Assembly (NCBI RefSeq): GCF_963678245.1
Contig: NZ_OY782767.1
Location: 310,001 to 374,000 of the forward strand
Length of the DNA: 64,000 bases
DNA from: an uncultured Sunxiuqinia sp.
GTDB taxonomy: Bacteria; Bacteroidota; Bacteroidia; Bacteroidales; Prolixibacteraceae
Reading direction: 5' to 3'
Shown piece by piece: positions 48,018-57,406 of the stretch. The position numbers were made by a program, and so were the translations under genes. Each line of letters opens with the position of its first letter. The stretch's first letter is position 1. Below the pieces are notes generated by a model. That model saw only the letters and a program-made list of their open reading frames with translations, searched no databases and was not told the DNA's origin.

Positions 48018-49940
48018 ATGAAACGAAGACAATTTATCGGTCTGATAGGAAATTCAAGTCTAGTTCTATTGGCCGGTGGTTTATCTGCATGTGGGAATGC
48101 TAACAAAAAACTGGTAAGTGAAGAATTTGTTTTTGTTGAGGCGGAAGCATTCGAGAATTACGGAGGTTGGTCTCTTGATCAACAATCGATGGAACACATG
48201 GGCTCACCTTATCTTCTAGCACATGGACTTGGTATTCCGGTAAAGGATGCTGAGACACAAATAAAACTCCCATCGGCTGGGAAATACCGTGTTTGGGTTC
48301 GAACACGTGATTGGGTTGCACCTTGGCAGGCTCCGGGAGCTCCGGGCAAATTTCAATTGCTGCTAAATAATAAAGTTCTTCCCGAAATCTTTGGTACAAA
48401 AAACGCAGAGTGGCATTGGCATAACGGCGGAACTGTTGATCTAGCTGAGCATGCAACCTTGGCGTTGCACGACCTTACTGGTTTCGAAGGGCGTTGTGAG
48501 GCAATTCTGTTCTGTAAGGATGTAAGTTTTGAACCGATTAACGATGTTGCTGCTTTGCGTGTTTTTCGGCGTCATATTTTAGGTTTCCCAGATAAGCCTG
48601 ACGATGGGGGAAGTTTTGATTTGATTGTAGTAGGTGGTGGTCTTGCCGGTACCTGTGCAGCAATTTCAGCGGCGCGAAATGGTGTAAAAGTCGCTCTTGT
48701 ACAAGATCGGCCAGTACTCGGAGGAAACTGTAGCTCTGAGGTGCGGGTTGGTCCGGCAGGTCTTACAAACATCGCCCCCTTTCCTCATATTGGTGATATT
48801 GTTAATGAAATTCTACCACCAGAAAGGGATACTAAAGGAAAAATAACCAATGCCGCAGTTGCTGATTTCTACGATGATGTGCGTAAACTGAGAGTTGTAC
48901 ACGCCGAATCGAATATAACACTTTTAACCGATCACCGAGCGATTGAGGTTGAAAGTGAAAATAATGTCATAACAGCAGTAACAATTGAAAATACTCGAAC
49001 GGGAAGGCAAAAACTACTGAAAGGAAAATTGTTTGCTGATTGTACAGGTGATGCTACTATTGGTTTTAAAGCAGGTGCCGATTTCGAATATAAAATTGAG
49101 AATCTAATGGGTAGCTCCAATCTTTTTAGCCTTGTGAACGCGTCAAAACAAGATGAAGTGTTGGGGTGTGAATGCCAGGATAAAAGCGCCCTACTCTCGA
49201 AATACGAAAAAGGAGAATTTGAGCAGCCATTTCCCAGATGCCCCTGGGCACTTGATCTTTCAGATAAACCATTTCCCGGGAGGAAGAAAAAAGGCGAAAA
49301 AGTTGATGCAAATGAAGGACCAGAAGAATTCGCTCACATGTGGTTTTGGGAGAGTGGATTTAATAAAGATCAGATTGATGAAATTGAACTTATTCGTGAC
49401 CATAATTTTAGAGCGATGTACGGAGCATGGGATGCCCTTAAAAACATTGAAAAACTCTATCCAAACCACCGCTTAGGTTGGTCAGCATATATTGCGGGAA
49501 AGCGTGAGTCTCGTCGTTTAATGGGTGATATCGTTCTTGATGCCGAAGACTTCAAGCAACAACGCAAATTCAAAGACCCGGCATTCCCCTGTACCTGGCA
49601 TGTCGACCTCCATTTCCCAAAAAAAGAATTCCAAAAAGGCTTTGAAGGCAATGAGTTTATTGCAGATTATGATAAGAATATCAGCAAGGACTATGATTAC
49701 GGAGGGCTGTTTTGGGCTCCTTATCGCTGCTTGTATAGTCGCAACATCAAAAACTTGTTTATGGCTGGCCGCGATATTAGTGTTACCAAAACGGGGCTTG
49801 GTCCAGTACGGGTAATGAAAACCTGTGGGATGATGGGAGAGATTGTTGGAAAGGCTGCATCGGTATGTGTAAAATTTAAAGCTTCTCCACGAGAAGTCTA
49901 TGAAAATTATCTTATTGAATTGCAGGTTCTTATGAGTTAA
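48018..49940 (+). CDS. FAD-dependent oxidoreductase lipoprotein with N-terminal beta domain
   Basis: The 640-residue protein begins MKRRQFIGLIGNSSLVLLAG with the lipobox at LSAC. The RRQFIG pattern resembles a Tat signal, so it may be exported folded with its cofactor. Residues 35-170 form a beta domain (KYRVWVRTRDW, ALHDLTGFEGRCEAI) like those that bind sugars. From about 200 there is an FAD-binding fold (LIVVGGGLAGTCAAISAARNG, VLGGNCSSEVRVGP) ending with LFMAGRDISVTKTGLGPVRV, the FAD_oxidored family. Proteins of this type recur in glycan loci, where oxidation or dehydration of a sugar is suspected. The substrate is unknown. Confidence 0.88.
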   Translation: MKRRQFIGLIGNSSLVLLAGGLSACGNANKKLVSEEFVFVEAEAFENYGGWSLDQQSMEHMGSPYLLAHGLGIPVKDAETQIKLPSAGKYRVWVRTRDWVAPWQAPGAPGKFQLLLNNKVLPEIFGTKNAEWHWHNGGTVDLAEHATLALHDLTGFEGRCEAILFCKDVSFEPINDVAALRVFRRHILGFPDKPDDGGSFDLIVVGGGLAGTCAAISAARNGVKVALVQDRPVLGGNCSSEVRVGPAGLTNIAPFPHIGDIVNEILPPERDTKGKITNAAVADFYDDVRKLRVVHAESNITLLTDHRAIEVESENNVITAVTIENTRTGRQKLLKGKLFADCTGDATIGFKAGADFEYKIENLMGSSNLFSLVNASKQDEVLGCECQDKSALLSKYEKGEFEQPFPRCPWALDLSDKPFPGRKKKGEKVDANEGPEEFAHMWFWESGFNKDQIDEIELIRDHNFRAMYGAWDALKNIEKLYPNHRLGWSAYIAGKRESRRLMGDIVLDAEDFKQQRKFKDPAFPCTWHVDLHFPKKEFQKGFEGNEFIADYDKNISKDYDYGGLFWAPYRCLYSRNIKNLFMAGRDISVTKTGLGPVRVMKTCGMMGEIVGKAASVCVKFKASPREVYENYLIELQVLMS

Positions 49941-50355
49941 TCTGCTTGGGACGAAATTTGATAGGCGAACATTAAACATTTCTAAGCCAATACAGAGCTG
50001 ATTTTCGCCTATCATTCAAAAATTTAGAACTTAGTCTATTGGTCTGAAATACGGAATTTTTCCTGAAATTGGATGCGATAGCTAAGACGAGGATAAGTGC
50101 GAGTTTGATGAATCCGCTGAATATGAATATCTCAAAGAGTCTAAAATTTCAAATTAAGAATACGAATGAAAAAGACTTCTATGATATTCTTCTTTCTTAA
50201 AAAGGTGAGTAAAAATGAATGAAATTATAATATAACACTTGACCATGTGATTAATGAAATTACTGATTCAGTTTTAAAAAAAACCTATTGAAAATATGGC
50301 AGAGCAATATTCTAAGTACACATTAGTTGAAAAAACAATTTTAAACATTTTATAA
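49941..50355. other. Intergenic region with a terminator-like hairpin
   Basis: No gene. GATAGGCGAA (49961-49970) pairs perfectly with TTCGCCTATC (50005-50014) around a 34-base loop, probably ending the SusCD enzyme transcript. The rest is AT-rich leader for the GH97 gene with no clear promoter match. Confidence 0.45.
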
Positions 50356-52305
50356 ATGAAAAAATTATCTTTATTGATTACCCTCATGGCTCTTGTTTTC
50401 TCACTTTCGGCCAAAGAATACTCTGTTGAATCTCCTTCGGGAAAAATACAGGTTAAGGTGAATGTTGACAAAACTGTTACCTACTCGGTGTTGCAAAACG
50501 GAATTACAATTGTTGCTCCGTCTCAAATTTCGATGGAATTGTACGATGGAACAGTTTGGGGAGTGAACGCCAAAGTACGCAAAGCAAAAACGACCGGTGT
50601 GTCGCAGGTGCTTACGCCGGTGGTTCAACGCAAAAGTGCTACGATAAAAGACGAATACAAAGAACTAATCTTGTCATTTAAAGGTTATGTGCTTCAGTTC
50701 AGGGCGTACGACGATGGAGCTGCTTACCGTTGGGTGTCGGATAAAAATGGCGAATACAAAGTTAAAAGCGAGCTAGCTACGTTCACTTTCCCGGGCGACA
50801 AAAAACTTTGGTTTCCAGAAGAAGAGAGCATGATGACACACCAGGAGCGGGAATACCTGCGCGATACCTTATCGAATATTGGTAGCGATCGTTTTGCCTC
50901 AACCGGTTTGCTGGTTGATTGTGGCAACGGCGTTAAAACCTATATCTCGGAGTCGAACCTGATGGATTACCCGGGAATGTATTTGCGTGGTAGCGATGAT
51001 AACGAATATGCTTTGATTGGGAAATATCCGGGTGTTGTGCTGGAGACTGAATTGCTGAGTGACCGCGATGAAAAACCAACAAAATATGCCGATTATATTG
51101 CCGAATGTAATGGTCCTCGTGAATTTCCGTGGCGTGCCATAGTCGTTACCGAAAACGATGTGCAATTGATAGAAACAGAAATGATCTACAAACTGGCTTC
51201 TGAGTGCCGGCTTGAGGACACAGACTGGATAAAACCGGGTAAAGTAGCATGGGACTGGTGGAATGCCAATAACATTTACGATGTTGACTTTGTGGCCGGC
51301 GTTAATACCGAAACTTACAAATACTACATCGATTTTGCATCGGAATACGGATTGGAATACATCATTCTGGACGAAGGCTGGTATGAACTTTCTGATATTC
51401 TGAAGCTCGAAAAAGACGTGGATGTAAAAGAAATCATCAACTACGGAAAAGAGAAAAATGTTGGGGTAATTCTTTGGGTAGTTTGGAAAACCATGGATAA
51501 CAAACTCGAGGCTGCACTCGATCAGTTTCAGGCGTGGGGTGCAAAAGGTATTAAAATGGACTTTATGCAACGCGACGACCAGTGGATGGTAAATTTCTAC
51601 GAGAAAATTGCACGCAAATGTGCTGAGCACGAATTGTTGGTTGATTTCCACGGAGCATACAAACCCAGTGGTTTGGAGCGTGCTTACCCGAACGTAATTT
51701 CGTACGAAGGCGTTAAAGGTTTGGAAAATGCCAAATGGTCGAACTTACCCGATCCGGAGCACGATGTAACTTTGCCCTTTATTCGTATGGTTGCCGGTCC
51801 AATGGACTATACTCCGGGTGCAATGATCAACAAAACAAAAGAGAATTTTACACCGATATTTACTGAACCAATGAGCCAGGGAACACGCTGTCACCAGTTA
51901 GCGTTGTACCCTGTTTTCGAAAGCCCACTGCAAATGCTTTCCGATAATCCATCGAACTATTACCGTGAGCCGGAATGTATGGAGTTCCTTGCCGCAGTAC
52001 CATCGGTTTGGGACGAAACCCAAGTGTTGGAAGCTAAAGTAAGCGACTACGTTGCCGTTGCTCGACGTTCGGCCGACAAATGGTTTGTGGGTGCTTTAAC
52101 CGACTGGGATCCACGCGAAATGGAATTAAAACTTGGTTTCCTAGGTGAAGGAACTTACACTATGAAAGTATGGAAAGACGGACTGAACGCCGATAAACAT
52201 GCGGCCGACTTTTCACAGGAAACGGTTGAAGTTACTTCCGATTCAACTGTGAAAATTGAAATGGCTCCTGGTGGTGGCTGGGCTGCTATTATTCAGGAGA
52301 AATAG
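50356..52305 (+). CDS. GH97-family glycoside hydrolase, predicted retaining (alpha-galactosidase-like)
   Basis: A 649-residue protein with signal peptide MKKLSLLITLMALVFSLSAK. The N-terminal beta-supersandwich (about 20-280) and TIM barrel (about 285-540; GKVAWDWWN, YIILDEGWY) are those of GH97. D402 in GIKMDFMQ sits where retaining GH97 enzymes have their nucleophile and SusB-type inverting alpha-glucosidases do not; E451 in SYEGVKG is the probable acid/base. Retaining members are alpha-galactosidases or related. Two 60-base samples of this gene are 47% GC, against 33-40% in two nearby genes, so transfer or codon selection is possible. It stands alone. Confidence 0.9.
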   Translation: MKKLSLLITLMALVFSLSAKEYSVESPSGKIQVKVNVDKTVTYSVLQNGITIVAPSQISMELYDGTVWGVNAKVRKAKTTGVSQVLTPVVQRKSATIKDEYKELILSFKGYVLQFRAYDDGAAYRWVSDKNGEYKVKSELATFTFPGDKKLWFPEEESMMTHQEREYLRDTLSNIGSDRFASTGLLVDCGNGVKTYISESNLMDYPGMYLRGSDDNEYALIGKYPGVVLETELLSDRDEKPTKYADYIAECNGPREFPWRAIVVTENDVQLIETEMIYKLASECRLEDTDWIKPGKVAWDWWNANNIYDVDFVAGVNTETYKYYIDFASEYGLEYIILDEGWYELSDILKLEKDVDVKEIINYGKEKNVGVILWVVWKTMDNKLEAALDQFQAWGAKGIKMDFMQRDDQWMVNFYEKIARKCAEHELLVDFHGAYKPSGLERAYPNVISYEGVKGLENAKWSNLPDPEHDVTLPFIRMVAGPMDYTPGAMINKTKENFTPIFTEPMSQGTRCHQLALYPVFESPLQMLSDNPSNYYREPECMEFLAAVPSVWDETQVLEAKVSDYVAVARRSADKWFVGALTDWDPREMELKLGFLGEGTYTMKVWKDGLNADKHAADFSQETVEVTSDSTVKIEMAPGGGWAAIIQEK

Positions 52306-52446
52306 AAAGCTAAACAAACATGTCGGAGATAGCACTTTACTTATAATAAGATGGCATTTTTTGTAGGAATTGGTATTAATATAAACGGATAAAGTAAAAT
52401 ACTTGAAGAAATAAAGGAGAAAATAAATTCATAACAAAATTAAGAA

Positions 52447-52609
52447 ATGATAAAAATAGTTTTTGAAAAGATAGCTTATCCTGCTTTATTGGCTAACAAT
52501 TATTGTGTTAGCTAGTTGCGGTGAGTACAACAAACAAGCCAATAAAATTGCAGTATTACAAACCAATGGAAGCTGGGAAAGCTTATCATTGTGCAAAAAA
52601 ATAGGGTAG
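52447..52609 (+). pseudogene. Decayed lipoprotein gene start
   Basis: From the ATG at 52447 one frame reads MIKIVFEKIAYPALLANN. From 52502 another frame reads IVLASCGEYNKQANKIAVLQ with a good lipobox, closing at TAG 52607-52609. Joining them by one frameshift gives a standard lipoprotein N-terminus, and the rest of the gene is missing. The original protein cannot be named. Confidence 0.5.
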
Positions 52610-52660
52610 GACGTTTGCGTTCGCTATAGTACTCAAATAATAAGTTCCGTTATGTTTTTA

Positions 52661-52686
52661 AAGATGTGTGTTTGAACACACATCTT
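52661..52686 (+). terminator. Terminator-like hairpin
   Basis: AAGATGTGTGTT (52661-52672) is followed after two bases by its exact reverse complement AACACACATCTT (52675-52686). It lies between the decayed lipoprotein remnant and the amino-sugar operon. Confidence 0.6.
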
Positions 52687-52796
52687 ACAATAAAATTTCC
52701 TCTATTGAAAAACACGGCATGTTTTAGCACCATGAATCAAGCTTGTAAAAGTCAAGAAAAAAGAAATATGAAACGCTTCATAAATTAAGTAAAATA

Positions 52797-54707
52797 ATGA
52801 ATACTAAAGATTTAACTGCATTAACTGAAAAAATACCATTACGGATTTTTAATAACAAAGAAGAAGGTTCAGTTTTTATTGCCATCCAAATCGCAGCCGT
52901 TATTAGATCGAATAATGAGCTTGGACAAAAAACTGTATTAGGATTGGCTACCGGAAGCTCTCCACTGCTAATTTATCGCGAACTGATTCGGCTTCACAAG
53001 GAAGAAGACTTGAGTTTCAAAAATGTTTTCACTTTCAATTTGGACGAATACTATCAAGTTGAATCTGAAAATAAGCAAAGTTACCACCATTTTATGTACG
53101 AACACTTTTTCAATCATATCGACATTGATCCAGAAAATATCCACATCCCAAACGGCATGTTGCCGCCATCTGAAATTGAGAACTTTTGCCTGGAATACGA
53201 CCGGAAAATTGCTTCACTGGGTAATATCGATATTCAACTCTTGGGAATCGGACGTTCTGGGCACATCGGGTTTAACGAGCCTGGGGCTACTGAGACCGCC
53301 GCTACCCGGTTGGTTAAATTAAATAAAATAACTATTGAGGATGCAGCCGAAGCTTTTGATGGCGAAGAACATGTTCCGCTTCGGGCGATTACCATGGGGG
53401 TAAAAGCGATTATGAACGCCAAAAAAATTTTCATGGCAGTTTGGGGAGAATCCAAAGCCGAAATATTGGCCAATGCCATTGAAGGGACTTTAGGCAGTGA
53501 TGTTCCCGCCTCATACCTGCAAAAACACCCGGATGTACTTTGCGTTGCCGACCAGCCTGCCGCTTCCAAGTTAAGTCAATTTCAAACTCCCTGGCTGACC
53601 AACTTTTGCATCTGGAACAGCTATATGAAGAAAAAAGCGGTGATCTGGCTTTCGCATAAAACCAACAAGCCCATGTTGAAGCTAACGGATAATGACTACA
53701 AGCAATGGGGCTTGGCAGACTTACTGAAAACAGCCGGCTCAGCTTACACGCTGAATATTGAAATTCACAATCAGATTCAGCAAACTATAACCGGATGGCC
53801 CGGTGGTAAACCGGACACTGACGACAAAGTACGCCCCGAACGGTCCAATCCCTATCCAAAGCGATCGATTGTTTTTAGTCCACATCCCGATGATGATGTT
53901 ATCTCAATGGGTGGAACCTTAATACGTCTGGTTGATCAGGGGCACGACGTGCATGTCGCCTATCAAACATCTGGTAACATAGCTGTTTTTGATGATGATG
54001 CCCATCGTTTTACGGACTTCCTACTCGCATTTTCAAATAAATTCAATATTGCTGAGGAGTCAATTCAAAGCTTGCATCACGAGATTGTTGACACCATAAA
54101 AAGCCCCAATAAAGAATCGAACAGCAATGTAAAAGTTCTGAAAATAAAAGGACTGATCAGGCAGGGGGAAGCATCAGCTGCCTGTCGATTTTGTGGCGTG
54201 AAAGATGAAAACGCCCATTTCCTCGAATTACCTTTCTATGAGACAGGGCACGTGGCAAAGAATGATTTATCAGAAGTCGATATTGATATCATTGTTAACC
54301 TTCTGCAAGAAGTAAAACCACACCAAATTTTTGCAGCCGGCGATTTGCATGATCCGCATGGAACGCACGCGGTTTGTCTGAATGCCATCTTCACAGCAAT
54401 CGATCGACTGAAATCCGAAGATTGGATGAAAGACTGTTATGTTTGGCTCTATCGCGGTGCATGGCACGAATGGAACATTGAAGATATTGAAATGGCTGTT
54501 CCGATTAGTCCGGAAGAGTTAATGAAAAAACGGAAAGGAATTTTCAAACACCAGTCGCAGAAAGATTCACCGGTTTTCCCAGGAAAAGATAAACGCGAGT
54601 TCTGGCAACGAGCTGAAGACCGAAACCGAAATACAGCCAAGCTATATGATAAACTTGGCCTGACGGAATATGAAGCGATCGAAGCTTTTAAAAGGTACAA
54701 ATTCTAA
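52797..54707 (+). CDS. nagB: Glucosamine-6-phosphate deaminase fused to LmbE/PIG-L deacetylase domain
   Basis: The 636-residue protein carries a NagB isomerase/deaminase domain (about 10-270; VLGLATGSSPLLIYREL, FNLDEYYQ, GRSGHIGFNEPG) and an LmbE/PIG-L deacetylase-like domain (about 355-620; zinc motif SPHPDDDVISMGG and GDLHDPHGTH). The long form is known in Bacteroidota. NagB turns glucosamine 6-phosphate into fructose 6-phosphate and ammonia. In E. coli NagB the ring-opening group is D141-H143-E148; here it is S154-H156-E161, so the Asp is Ser. The LmbE domain may deacetylate N-acetyl sugars, but this is inference. It is the first gene of an operon with a hexosamine-kinase-like gene 11 bases downstream. 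Confidence 0.9.
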   Translation: MNTKDLTALTEKIPLRIFNNKEEGSVFIAIQIAAVIRSNNELGQKTVLGLATGSSPLLIYRELIRLHKEEDLSFKNVFTFNLDEYYQVESENKQSYHHFMYEHFFNHIDIDPENIHIPNGMLPPSEIENFCLEYDRKIASLGNIDIQLLGIGRSGHIGFNEPGATETAATRLVKLNKITIEDAAEAFDGEEHVPLRAITMGVKAIMNAKKIFMAVWGESKAEILANAIEGTLGSDVPASYLQKHPDVLCVADQPAASKLSQFQTPWLTNFCIWNSYMKKKAVIWLSHKTNKPMLKLTDNDYKQWGLADLLKTAGSAYTLNIEIHNQIQQTITGWPGGKPDTDDKVRPERSNPYPKRSIVFSPHPDDDVISMGGTLIRLVDQGHDVHVAYQTSGNIAVFDDDAHRFTDFLLAFSNKFNIAEESIQSLHHEIVDTIKSPNKESNSNVKVLKIKGLIRQGEASAACRFCGVKDENAHFLELPFYETGHVAKNDLSEVDIDIIVNLLQEVKPHQIFAAGDLHDPHGTHAVCLNAIFTAIDRLKSEDWMKDCYVWLYRGAWHEWNIEDIEMAVPISPEELMKKRKGIFKHQSQKDSPVFPGKDKREFWQRAEDRNRNTAKLYDKLGLTEYEAIEAFKRYKF

Positions 54708-54718
54708 TTATTAAGAAA

Positions 54719-55834
54719 ATGGATTACACTACATTAAACGCCATCATTGATCATTTTGAAGTGCAGGGTGAAATAGGTGACCTGCAAACTTACGGATCAG
54801 GACATATCCACGATACCTATCGATTGAAGAATAAACAAGCAGGATACCCCGACTACATTCTTCAAAAAATCAATAATTCAATCTTCACCGATGTAGATAA
54901 CCTGATGCATAACATTGAAAGGGTCATTAATCACATGCAACAGAAAGAAGAGAACCAGACTTCACGAGACACTGAAGACAAAATGCTGTCACTGGTTCAA
55001 ACCAAAGCCGGGAAAAGCTACTATCAACATGCTGACGGTAGTTACTGGCGAATGTACCTGTTTTTGAAAGGAACAAAAGGGTACGACCTGATCGAAAACG
55101 AGAAACAAGCGCGTGAAGGTGGGCGGGCTTACGGACAGTTCATGGCCGACTTATCAGATCTCGATCCGACCAAGATTCATGAAGTTCTGGTTGATTTCCA
55201 CAACATTGAACATCGATTAAATCAGTTGAATCAGGCCATGACCAAAGACCCGAAGAAGCGATTGAAAGATCTGTCTCCGGAGGTTGATTTTGTAACAGCA
55301 AGAACCGAACAAATGAAACAAATCAAGCAAATGGGCGATGCCGGGAAATTGCCTTTAAGAATAACACATAATGACACCAAGTTTAACAACGTGTTGTTAA
55401 ATGAAAAGGACGAGGCTCAATGCGTGATCGACTTGGACACCATTATGCCCGGTTATATGGCCTATGATTTTGGAGATGCTGTCCGGACCATTATTAATAC
55501 AGCAGAAGAGGATGAGAAAGATCTGGAAAAAATCCAACTCAACATGGGATTATTCAAAGCTTTTGCTGAAGGCTTTATTGAAAAAACAAAGGATATCATC
55601 ACCGAAAATGAAGTTTACTCGTTGGCGCAGAGCTGCTTGTTGCTTCCTTATATAATGGGGGTTCGTTTTTTAACCGATTACATTGACGGAGATCACTATT
55701 ATAAAATTCATTCGCCACACCACAACCTACAGCGTGCCCGGGCCCAGTTTGAATTGGTGAAAAAACTAGAAGGAAGGTTTGATGAGATACAAAAGACTAT
55801 TCAAAACATAAGCAAAAAATACTCATGTCACTAG
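54719..55834 (+). CDS. N-acetylhexosamine 1-kinase-like phosphotransferase
   Basis: A 371-residue protein of the aminoglycoside-phosphotransferase fold, closest by pattern to NahK-type kinases: GSGHIHDTYRL near the start, YWRMYLFLKGTKGYD, the catalytic loop RITHNDTKFNNVLL and the metal-binding VIDLDTIMPGYMAYDFGD. NahK phosphorylates N-acetylgalactosamine or N-acetylglucosamine at C1. Next to the NagB-LmbE fusion, amino-sugar salvage is a good fit. Choline or other sugar kinases of this fold remain possible. Its last 10 bases overlap the next gene. Confidence 0.8.
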   Translation: MDYTTLNAIIDHFEVQGEIGDLQTYGSGHIHDTYRLKNKQAGYPDYILQKINNSIFTDVDNLMHNIERVINHMQQKEENQTSRDTEDKMLSLVQTKAGKSYYQHADGSYWRMYLFLKGTKGYDLIENEKQAREGGRAYGQFMADLSDLDPTKIHEVLVDFHNIEHRLNQLNQAMTKDPKKRLKDLSPEVDFVTARTEQMKQIKQMGDAGKLPLRITHNDTKFNNVLLNEKDEAQCVIDLDTIMPGYMAYDFGDAVRTIINTAEEDEKDLEKIQLNMGLFKAFAEGFIEKTKDIITENEVYSLAQSCLLLPYIMGVRFLTDYIDGDHYYKIHSPHHNLQRARAQFELVKKLEGRFDEIQKTIQNISKKYSCH

Positions 55835-56463
55835 AAATTCCTAAACTCAATTTTGCCGTTCATCACATCAGTGAGCTGAAGACTGTTTTTAAAGCTTTAC
55901 CTAAAATTTCGTTGGCTTGCTTTTCTTGGGATGCGCCTTATTCGAAGCCCGAAGTTGGTTTTAAGATGGCTCACAATAATGAGGCGATATTTGTATGCTA
56001 CCAGGTTTGTGAGGATGAAATGCTTGCCCGCTACAGCCAACACAATCAGCCTGTTTACACGGATAGCTGTGTCGAGTTTTTTATAGCTTTCAACGAAGAC
56101 TCCAACTATTACAATTTCGAGTTTAACAGCTTGGGAACCTGTTTGGCAGCTTGGGGACCTGATCGTAATCAGCGACAGTCAACCGCCCCCGATTTACTCG
56201 ATCAGATTCGGACCAGAACAACAGTGAGCAGGCTAAATCAAGGACAATCGCCTCGCTTCGAGTGGCAGATTTGCATTCAATTGCCGGTTTCAGTTTTCAT
56301 CCACAACAAAATCACCAAATTATCAGAAACCAAGGCACGAGCCAATTTCTACAAATGTGGCGATGACCTTTCTGAACCTCATTTTGTCAGTTGGAAAAAG
56401 ATTGAAACCAATACCCCGGATTTTCATCAGCCCTCTTTTTTTGGAGAATTATCATTTTTGTAG
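55825..56463 (+). CDS. Cytoplasmic CBM9-like protein
   Basis: A 212-residue protein starting inside the end of the kinase gene (10-base overlap), which implies translational coupling. The sequence follows the carbohydrate-binding-module-family-9-like pattern: NNEAIFVCYQVCEDE, VYTDSCVEFFIAFNED and YYNFEFNSLGTCLAAWGPDR, ending FGELSFL. There is no signal peptide, which is unusual for a carbohydrate-binding fold and suggests that it acts on or with a sugar or sugar phosphate inside the cell. The function is unknown. Confidence 0.7.
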   Translation: MSLEIPKLNFAVHHISELKTVFKALPKISLACFSWDAPYSKPEVGFKMAHNNEAIFVCYQVCEDEMLARYSQHNQPVYTDSCVEFFIAFNEDSNYYNFEFNSLGTCLAAWGPDRNQRQSTAPDLLDQIRTRTTVSRLNQGQSPRFEWQICIQLPVSVFIHNKITKLSETKARANFYKCGDDLSEPHFVSWKKIETNTPDFHQPSFFGELSFL

Positions 56464-57387
56464 ACCAAGGGTAGACTCAACAAACAACACAACAAGAGAA
56501 TTTTAAAGGCTCCAAAATGGAACAAGATCATAATAGTTATCTCCTTGCTTTTGCTCATTTTAGGCTTTCTTTTGCGCTTGTTCCCTAAACCATGTTGAAA
56601 TAGCTTTTAGGATAATTTAAAATCGACTTTAGGCAATGGTCTGTAAAAAGTGTTGCGTGACCACGTAAGTTCATTTCAATTTCTTGTGTAAACCACCTTA
56701 AAAGTATTTTATCACCCTTATATATAAAAAATGAAATTTCTTCAACAGGATTTTTTGTTGTGATTTTTAATAATATATCATCAGATAATCAGTCTATTAA
56801 TGGACTAAACAAAGTTGGATTTTTACCAAATATTTTATCTGTAAAAGCATCTATTTAAGATAATTAAAGTTTCATTTTTGCTGTTTTTTTATATTTAATA
56901 TTAAATATAAAGATTGCAGTGGGTTTTGGAGGTTGGTGAAGCCTTGATTTTTTCCATAAGAATTTTTGACTTTTTGTGCCTGATACAATTTTAACTGGTA
57001 AAAACGACTTGAAATGAAATTGATTATGCTGGGAAACACGCGGAAACGGCCTGCTCATAGTGCTTCTTTATGGTACACTTCGGACGCAGGGAGCAGCTTT
57101 TGCAAGCCGTAGTGGTGTAGCATTGAAAAAGGAATGCTGGTATTCTACCCTTGTTCTAATGTTTGTGCCAGGTGTTGTTGTATGAAGTTAGCTTTTTCTC
57201 CGGCTGTGTAACTGTCTTTTTTTTATGGGTTGTATGCTAAAAGTAGGTGGTTGAGAACCACAAGTCTTTCGGTCGTAAATAGAATATAAAATAGTCTTAA
57301 GACATTGATTTTGATGTTTTTTCGCCTACTTTTTATATTCTTTGTTGTCTGTTGACATTTCTGGAAGCTTGCAAAATGACATTCTAT
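56464..57387. other. Gene-poor region with a membrane-segment remnant
   Basis: About 0.9 kb without an intact gene. Directly after the CBM9-like stop the same frame stays open for about 43 codons and encodes basic residues followed by a hydrophobic segment (KIIIVISLLLLILGFLLRLF), like the N-terminus of a lost membrane protein. It has no start codon. The frame 56864-57058 on the minus strand has no recognisable content. The stretch 57059-57200 is richer in GC than its surroundings but remains unexplained. Confidence 0.35.
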
Positions 57388-57406
57388 TTATTTTGCGAGT
57401 TTCCAG
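57361..57406 (-). terminator. Long hairpin at the end of the DsbA-like gene
   Basis: Bases 57361-57377 pair with 57390-57406 over 17 positions, two of them G-U type, with a 12-base loop. The hairpin overlaps the stop codon of the minus-strand gene and probably ends its transcript. Confidence 0.6.

Noticed and set aside
49518-50015. A 165-codon minus-strand frame
   Set aside because: It mostly overlaps the FAD oxidoreductase gene on the other strand and has no signal peptide, motif or start context.
50899-51651. A 250-codon open frame on the minus strand
   Set aside because: It is fully antisense to the well-supported GH97 gene and has no recognisable motif; long antisense frames are expected there from its codon use.
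56864-57058. A 64-codon minus-strand frame
   Set aside because: Lysine-rich text from AT-rich DNA with no domain or signal peptide.
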